A DNA stretch of 5,556 bases from Elusimicrobiota bacterium. Its GTDB lineage: Bacteria; Elusimicrobiota; Elusimicrobia; UBA1565; UBA9628. Below, one piece after another: positions 1 to 3,300 of the stretch. Made by a program: the position numbers and the translations under genes. Below the pieces are notes generated by a model. The model saw only the letters and a program-made list of their open reading frames with translations, was not told the origin of the DNA and did not search any database. The stretch lies in assembly GCA_028869495.1 (NCBI GenBank), contig JAGWRY010000211.1:1-5556 (forward strand), in the 5' to 3' direction. Position 1 is the stretch's first letter. The number at the start of each line of letters is the position of its first letter.

Positions 1-126
1 CGCGGCGGCGCGCGCGGCCATCTCCTGGGCGGCCGCGGCGGCCGCCCCGGGCCCGAAGGACGAGACGGTCAGCGCCGCGGCGAGCGCGGCGGCCAAGACC
101 CTTTGCGGCGCGGAATTCCGGTTCAT
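1..126 (-). CDS. Exported protein of unknown function, N-terminal fragment (cut by left window edge)
   Basis: Only the first 42 codons are inside the window. The ATG at 126 overlaps the TGA of the upstream barrel gene in an ATGA junction, which supports this start and suggests translational coupling. The visible peptide begins MNRNSAPQRVLAAALAAALT and continues into a small-residue stretch (VSSFGPGAAAAAA, about residues 20-33) followed by QEMAARAAA. This is a standard signal peptide: two arginines in the n-region, an Ala/Leu core at about residues 10-20, and an Ala-rich c-region with likely signal peptidase I cleavage just before Q34. The mature protein is outside the window, so no function can be given. 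It probably acts in or beyond the periplasm, in the same transcription unit as the barrel protein. The signal peptide and overlap are seen directly; expression is inferred. Confidence 0.72.
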   Translation of the reverse strand, partial: MNRNSAPQRVLAAALAAALTVSSFGPGAAAAAAQEMAARAAA

Positions 127-1193
127 CTCAGGAAGATCATGTCCGGCGCCGCCTTCTCATCGGGCTTGGGGCCCTCGTGCCAGCGGGTCTTCGTCTTCGG
201 CTCGTTCAGGACGGGATTCGGCGCGACCGGCGGGCGCCTCTTGTGGAAGATCGTGCGCCCGCCGATGTCGAAGGGCAAGGCCGCGCCGACCTGGACGATG
301 TAGCTGCGGTACTGGAGCTGGCCGAGGGCCTTCAGCTCGCCGCTGAGGAAGGCGCTCCAGGTCGGCCGGTCGTAGGAGAAGCCGAACAGTTCGCGGCCCT
401 GGCTCTTCTCGGGACGGTCGCTGCCCTCTCCGATAGCGGGCACCGCGCCGAAGCCGTTGGGCTCCAGATCCAGCCGCGCGCGCACGGAGCCGGTCGCGTA
501 GTTGTAGCCGAGGCCAGCGTACGGCGTCCAGCGCCCCCAGGTGTAGGAGGTCACGGCCGTCAGGCCGAAGCTGTTGATGCTCCAGTCGATGTCGCCGACG
601 AGGTCACTGCTGAGGTTCAGGGTCTGGATGTTCTCGTTGAACTTGCCCTTCAGGTGCGTGCGCCCTTGAACGTGGTTGTAGTGGGCGCCGAGGGTCAGCA
701 GGGGATAGTCGCCGCCGAAGAAGTGCTGGCGGATGCCCGCTCCGATCGAGTTGGTCTGCACCTGCGCGGTCATCGTCGGGGAGATCTTGTAGCCGGGCGG
801 CGTCGTCGCGTCGGCGAAGCGGATGTAGGCGTCTCCGCGCCAGGGCAGGCCGAAGCGCAGGTGCATGGCCAGGTTCGGGAAGAGGACCGAGCTCGGGAAC
901 ATGCTCTCGCCGCCGGCGTCCTTCAAGGCCTGCACGGTCAGATTCGGGAAATCGCGCTTGTCGAGCGGCATGTTGCCGACGCCGAAGGAGACGTCGGGCT
1001 GGAGGTACCAGCCCTTGATCTCCTTGGGCGGGTCGAAGGTCGAGCCGGCGTTGAAGGCGAGGCCCTGGGCCATCTCGTGGCTGAGCCAGTACGTCATGTT
1101 GTTGAAGTCGTAAGAGATGCTCGAGTTCGCGCTCGCCGGCAGGGCGAGCGCGAGGACGAGGGCGGCCGCGAGCGGCGGCCGCGGGCGCTTCAA
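123..1193 (-). CDS. Probable outer-membrane beta-barrel protein with signal peptide, TTG start
   Basis: A 356-residue exported protein. Residues 1-22 form a signal peptide (KRPRP n-region, Leu/Ala core, cleavage after ASA-22, before NSS). The mature part shows alternating polar and aromatic strands rich in Gly, Tyr, Phe and Trp, for example the segments around LTLGAHYNHVQG, TSYTWGRWTPYAGLGYNYA and YRSYIVQVGAALPF, as in outer-membrane barrels. GLPWRGDAYIRFA near residue 120 and the repeated 'GAG/GLG' turns resemble small porin-like or DUF6588-type barrels, but I cannot assign a family. About 45 residues rich in Pro, Lys and charge follow the last plausible strand, so the protein does not end in the usual terminal aromatic beta-signal. 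The start is TTG at 1193, overlapping the TGA of the preceding small ORF (TTGA). No clear Shine-Dalgarno lies before it, so coupling to that ORF is likely. The 3' end overlaps the next signal-peptide gene. Confidence 0.85.
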   Translation of the reverse strand: MKRPRPPLAAALVLALALPASANSSISYDFNNMTYWLSHEMAQGLAFNAGSTFDPPKEIKGWYLQPDVSFGVGNMPLDKRDFPNLTVQALKDAGGESMFPSSVLFPNLAMHLRFGLPWRGDAYIRFADATTPPGYKISPTMTAQVQTNSIGAGIRQHFFGGDYPLLTLGAHYNHVQGRTHLKGKFNENIQTLNLSSDLVGDIDWSINSFGLTAVTSYTWGRWTPYAGLGYNYATGSVRARLDLEPNGFGAVPAIGEGSDRPEKSQGRELFGFSYDRPTWSAFLSGELKALGQLQYRSYIVQVGAALPFDIGGRTIFHKRRPPVAPNPVLNEPKTKTRWHEGPKPDEKAAPDMIFLR

Positions 1194-1354
1194 GGGCGGA
1201 GGACGACGGGCCGGGAGGGAGACCGGTCCGTGGTCCAGCGGTAGGAGTGGGCGCCGCCGAGCGCGACCAGAACCGTCTTCAGCGAGCGCCCGTCGAGCGC
1301 GCGGCGCGCGCGCGAGCCGTGGCGCCGGCCGTCGGGAGCGGAAGCTTTCTTCAT
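1190..1354 (-). CDS. Small basic ORF (54 aa) overlapping the barrel gene start
   Basis: This short frame starts at ATG 1354 behind a purine-rich AAAGGAAAGAGAG ribosome binding site and ends in a TGA that overlaps the TTG start of the barrel protein by four bases. The product begins MKKASAPDGRRHGSRARRAL and includes KTVLVALGGAHSYRW and a Pro/Arg-rich end. It has 13 Lys/Arg against 3 Asp, no credible transmembrane segment and no signal peptide. I do not recognise it. It could be a genuine small protein, or a translated leader whose main job is to deliver ribosomes to the weak TTG start downstream. The good binding site and exact stop/start overlap favour translation. The low sequence complexity of GC-rich DNA and the lack of a family count against a functional product. 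An in-frame ATG farther upstream (1453) exists but has no comparable binding site. Confidence 0.5.
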   Translation of the reverse strand: MKKASAPDGRRHGSRARRALDGRSLKTVLVALGGAHSYRWTTDRSPSRPVVLRP

Positions 1355-1356
1355 GT

Positions 1357-1369
1357 CTCTCTTTCCTTT
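1357..1369 (-). promoter_or_regulatory. Ribosome binding site of the 54-aa ORF
   Basis: On the minus strand AAAGGAAAGAGAG precedes the ATG at 1354, with AGGA (1364-1367) nine bases from the start codon. It is the strongest binding site in the envelope block. It selects this ATG over the upstream in-frame one, and it is probably the entry point for ribosomes that go on to the TTG-started barrel gene. Confidence 0.55.
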
Positions 1370-1385
1370 ATCAGGCTTCGCCCCC

Positions 1386-1394
1386 ATCGTAACA
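1386..1394 (-). promoter_or_regulatory. Candidate extended -10 promoter for the small ORF/barrel gene unit
   Basis: The minus strand reads TGTTACGAT, an extended -10 pattern (TG-N-TACGAT, four of six matches to TATAAT). Transcription would begin near 1379, leaving a leader of about 25 bases with the ribosome binding site well placed. There is no recognisable -35 at the usual distance, where the DNA is GC-rich. This is the best promoter candidate in the 170-base gap 1355-1524, but it rests on a short motif. Confidence 0.3.
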
Positions 1395-1429
1395 TCGGGA
1401 CGCGCGCGGGTCCTGGGCCCGAGGTCCCA

Positions 1430-1442
1430 GCCGCCGAGCGGC
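1430..1442. repeat. Short inverted repeat (5-bp stem, 3-base loop)
   Basis: GCCGC-CGA-GCGGC forms a tight all-GC hairpin in the gap upstream of the small ORF, about 35 bases behind the candidate -10. No T run follows on either strand, so it is unlikely to be an intrinsic terminator. It may be an incidental product of base composition, or an operator-like site. Confidence 0.25.
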
Positions 1443-1496
1443 AAAAGTCCCAAAGCGGGAGCCGAGGCTGAACGGCTACAAGCCTGGCACTATTGG

Positions 1497-1523
1497 AAGG
1501 AAAGGAAGAGCGGCGCGCGCCGC
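1497..1523 (-). terminator. Weak terminator candidate after the 278-aa secreted protein gene
   Basis: One base past the TGA stop (1525-1527) lies a perfect 14-base palindrome, GCGGCGCGCGCCGC (1510-1523). On the minus strand it is followed by the pyrimidine stretch TCTTCCTTTCCTT. The palindrome can fold as a five-base-pair all-GC stem with a four-base loop. The tail is mixed C and T rather than a T run, so it would be a poor intrinsic terminator, but the position is right. Confidence 0.33.
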
Positions 1524-1524
1524 C

Positions 1525-2361
1525 TCAGGGGTTCTCGTAGACCTGCAGGCGCCCGCCGCGCGCGACGAGGCCGACGCGCTTGCCGTTGAACATGCTGAAA
1601 ACGGCCAGGCGGTCGGAAGGGACCGACGTCTCCGGGATCAGGTAGACGTGGAAGTTCCCGTTCTGATTGTAGACGAAGTCGAACAGGCGCGCCGACGGGT
1701 TCGCGCGGCCGCCGTCGACGCCGTCGGTGTAGTAGACGGTGTAGGCCTGGTCCGACAGGCGGACCGGCGCGCCGACCGCGGAGATCGCGTTCAGCATGTC
1801 CTGGATCGAGAAGCGGATCTCCCGCCCGCTCGCGTCGTCGGTCAGCACGATCTTGCTGTTGAGCTTGTGGAAGATGTTCGCCGACAGGGACAGCGTGTAG
1901 GAGCGGCCCCCGATCGAGACGCTCTGCTCCTGGTCGAGCAGGCCGCGCACGTAGAAGTACAGCGGCGCGCTCCCGTCGACCGTGATGCTGACGTAGGCGT
2001 TCTGCTTGGAGTCGAAGGCCCCGCCGAACCAGACGGTCCGGCCGTTGAGGACCCAGCGCAGGGAGGTCTTCAGCTGGCGGTTGAGCAGCGGCGCGAGCTC
2101 CACGTCGGCGGCGGGGGCCGCCGCGGCGGACTCGGCCGAGTCCGCCTGGAGCAGGGTCGTGCGCCCGCGCAGCTCCTCCTCCAGATTGGAGACGGCGGCG
2201 GCGTCGAGCAGGGCCCGCGACGGGCGGAAGGCCGCGGAGGCCGGGAACGCGGCCGAGAAGCGCGCCCCCGAGGCGGCCGACAGGGCCTCGAGAGACGTCT
2301 GCGCGGCGACGGGCGCGGCGAGAGCGGCGGCGAGGACGGCGAGGACGAGCGTCTGTCTCAT
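1525..2361 (-). CDS. Secreted protein of unknown family (278 aa)
   Basis: The product begins with a clear signal peptide, MRQTLVLAVLAAALAAPVAA, cleaved before Q21, so it is exported. Residues about 21-95 are Ala/Ser-rich and probably helical or disordered. From about residue 100 the sequence changes to alternating beta-type segments: TSLRWVLNGRTVWFGGAF, NAYVSITV, APLYFYVRGLL, SVSIGGRSYTLSLSANIF, KIVLTDD, AYTVYYTDG, RLFDFVYNQNGNFHVYLIPE, and KRVGLVARGGRLQVYENP at the end. This suggests a compact beta-rich domain. I see no catalytic motif, lipobox, cysteine pair or membrane anchor, and I do not recognise the family. The start at 2361 is chosen because AGGGGGA lies four bases upstream and the signal peptide begins there. 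An in-frame ATG at 2394 would add 11 residues and also has a plausible binding site. A separate candidate promoter upstream and a hairpin after the stop suggest it is transcribed alone. Confidence 0.83.
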   Translation of the reverse strand: MRQTLVLAVLAAALAAPVAAQTSLEALSAASGARFSAAFPASAAFRPSRALLDAAAVSNLEEELRGRTTLLQADSAESAAAAPAADVELAPLLNRQLKTSLRWVLNGRTVWFGGAFDSKQNAYVSITVDGSAPLYFYVRGLLDQEQSVSIGGRSYTLSLSANIFHKLNSKIVLTDDASGREIRFSIQDMLNAISAVGAPVRLSDQAYTVYYTDGVDGGRANPSARLFDFVYNQNGNFHVYLIPETSVPSDRLAVFSMFNGKRVGLVARGGRLQVYENP

Positions 2362-2365
2362 CGAT

Positions 2366-2372
2366 TCCCCCT
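2366..2372 (-). promoter_or_regulatory. Ribosome binding site supporting the start at 2361
   Basis: AGGGGGA on the minus strand lies four bases before the ATG at 2361. It favours this start over the in-frame ATG at 2394, which has its own weaker site (GGGGAG, 2404-2409, nine bases away). Confidence 0.5.
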
Positions 2373-2403
2373 GCGGCCTTCTGGTGTCAGGCATTCAGTC
2401 TTT

Positions 2404-2422
2404 CTCCCCGGCCTTCCGGGAG
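2404..2422. repeat. Inverted repeat in the leader of the secreted protein gene
   Basis: CTCCCCGG-CCTT-CCGGGAG is a near-perfect inverted repeat: a seven-base-pair stem with one bulged base and a four-base loop. On the minus strand it sits at the predicted 5' end of the transcript and contains the GGGGAG that would serve the alternative ATG at 2394. No T run follows, so it reads as a leader hairpin or operator rather than a terminator. Confidence 0.42.
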
Positions 2423-2429
2423 GCGCGTG

Positions 2430-2459
2430 ATTCTAGACGATGCCTTTCGCGCGGCGCAA
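2430..2459 (-). promoter_or_regulatory. Candidate sigma-70-type promoter for the 278-aa secreted protein
   Basis: On the minus strand TTGCGC (2454-2459) and TAGAAT (2430-2435) are separated by 18 bases. The -10 matches five of six consensus positions and the -35 matches three. The start site would be near 2423, leaving a leader of about 60 bases that holds the hairpin at 2404-2422. The -35 overlaps a small inverted repeat, GCGC-AA-GCGC (2454-2463). The spacing and the location in a true intergenic gap are supportive, but the sequence evidence is short. Confidence 0.4.
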
Positions 2460-2463
2460 GCGC

Positions 2464-2490
2464 AAAATCGCCCGGGCGCGCGGGTTTTTT
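2464..2490. terminator. Possible bidirectional terminator after the phosphoesterase gene
   Basis: The plus strand reads AAAA-TCG-CCCG-GGCGCG-CGGG-TTTTTT. The CCCG/CGGG stem (2471-2474 with 2481-2484) has a six-base loop and can be lengthened by A/T pairing across a three-base bulge. It lies about ten bases past the TAA of the minus-strand phosphoesterase (2500-2502). In that gene's direction the hairpin is followed by CGATTTT, giving a weak four-T tail. The stronger T6 run serves the plus strand, where no gene is seen. The stem is short, so this is probable rather than certain. Confidence 0.42.
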
Positions 2491-2499
2491 AGGGGGGTC

Positions 2500-3252
2500 T
2501 TACTGGCCGTAGTCGAGGCGCAGGGCCAGGTACTCGGGCAGGCCCGCCGCGCGGATCTTCGCCTGCGTGGCGGGGACGTCGTAGGGCAGGCGGCAGACGC
2601 GGAACGTCCCCTTCTCCGTGTCCCAGACCGCGCAGGCCGCGCGGCGGTCCTGGTCGCGCGGCTGGCCGACCGAGCCCGGGTTCAGCGCGACGGGACCGAA
2701 GCCGCCCTCCGCGCGCGGCAGGGCCTCCTCGCGGTCCTCGAGGAACAGCGTCTCGACCTTGTCGCGCCCTCCCGCGGCGAAGCGGAACAGCAGGGGCATG
2801 TGGCTGTGCCCGACGAAGAGCGGCCAGCGCCGGACGAACGGGACGTTGTCGCGGAACTGCGCGGCGCTGAGCAGGTACTCCTCGGGCGGGTTGCGCGGCG
2901 AGCCGTGCGCGAGCGTGAAGCCCGCGGTCTCCAGGCGCGCGGTCAGCCCCTCCAGGAACGTCCGGTTGGCCGGCGACAGGCGCTCGCGCGTCCAATAGAC
3001 CGCCGCGCGCGCGTACTGATTGAACCAGTCCAGGTCCAGGCGCCCGATCGTCGCCAGGTCGTGGTTGCCGCAGATGACCGACAGGTTGGGCAGGGCGCGC
3101 ACGCGGTCCAGGCAGGCGTCCGGGTCGGCCCCGTAGCCGACGAGGTCGCCGCAACAGAGGTAGCCCCCGACGCCGATGTCCTCGAAATAGTCGAGGACCG
3201 CCGACAGCGCCTCGAGGTTCGAGTGGACGTCCGAGAACACGCCGTAAAGCAC
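2500..3252 (-). CDS. Calcineurin-like metallophosphoesterase (YfcE/MJ0936-type), GTG start
   Basis: A 250-residue cytoplasmic phosphoesterase with the full metal-binding set of the calcineurin-like superfamily: D8-x-H10 (FSDVHSN), GD at 35-36 (CCGDLVGYG), GNHD at 62-65, H116 (LAHGSPR) and GHSH at 148-151. NPGSVGQPRD at 191-200 follows and is characteristic of the compact YfcE/MJ0936 (Metallophos_2) group. Members bind two divalent metals and hydrolyse phosphodiesters. The substrate cannot be told from sequence and may be a nucleotide or other small molecule. There is no signal peptide. The length is somewhat above the roughly 160-180 residues of minimal members; the extra lies in the middle helical part (about 70-110) and the C-terminus. 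The start is GTG, with AGGA seven bases upstream. It begins 48 bases after the smc stop with no clear terminator between, so the two are probably co-transcribed. A hairpin follows its stop. Confidence 0.93.
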   Translation of the reverse strand: MLYGVFSDVHSNLEALSAVLDYFEDIGVGGYLCCGDLVGYGADPDACLDRVRALPNLSVICGNHDLATIGRLDLDWFNQYARAAVYWTRERLSPANRTFLEGLTARLETAGFTLAHGSPRNPPEEYLLSAAQFRDNVPFVRRWPLFVGHSHMPLLFRFAAGGRDKVETLFLEDREEALPRAEGGFGPVALNPGSVGQPRDQDRRAACAVWDTEKGTFRVCRLPYDVPATQAKIRAAGLPEYLALRLDYGQ

Positions 3253-3259
3253 GGCGATA

Positions 3260-3263
3260 TCCT
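3260..3263 (-). promoter_or_regulatory. Ribosome binding site for the GTG-started phosphoesterase
   Basis: AGGA on the minus strand lies seven bases before the GTG at 3252. It supports that codon as the start, with the DxH motif beginning at residue 8 as expected near the N-terminus of this family. Confidence 0.55.
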
Positions 3264-3300
3264 AGCAATCGCGGCGCGGCCCGGACAGCGCCGCCCGGGA

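Noticed and set aside
177..1244. Long plus-strand open frame of 355 codons opposite the barrel gene
   Set aside because: It is antisense to a gene with a clear signal peptide and barrel pattern. Its composition (Arg/Ala/Gly/Val-rich, low complexity) is the usual shadow of GC-rich coding DNA.
1229..1252. tRNA-like D-arm (TGGTCCAGCGGTAGGA) on the plus strand
   Set aside because: No matching T-arm (GTTCRA), anticodon arm or acceptor stem could be found around it, and it lies inside the small ORF.
1483..1500. TGGCAC resembling a sigma-54 -24 element on the plus strand
   Set aside because: No TTGC follows at the required spacing and there is no plus-strand gene to drive.
1648..2430. Plus-strand open frame of 260 codons opposite the secreted protein
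   Set aside because: It is Arg/Gly/Val-rich with no recognisable motif, while the minus-strand gene has a signal peptide and binding site.
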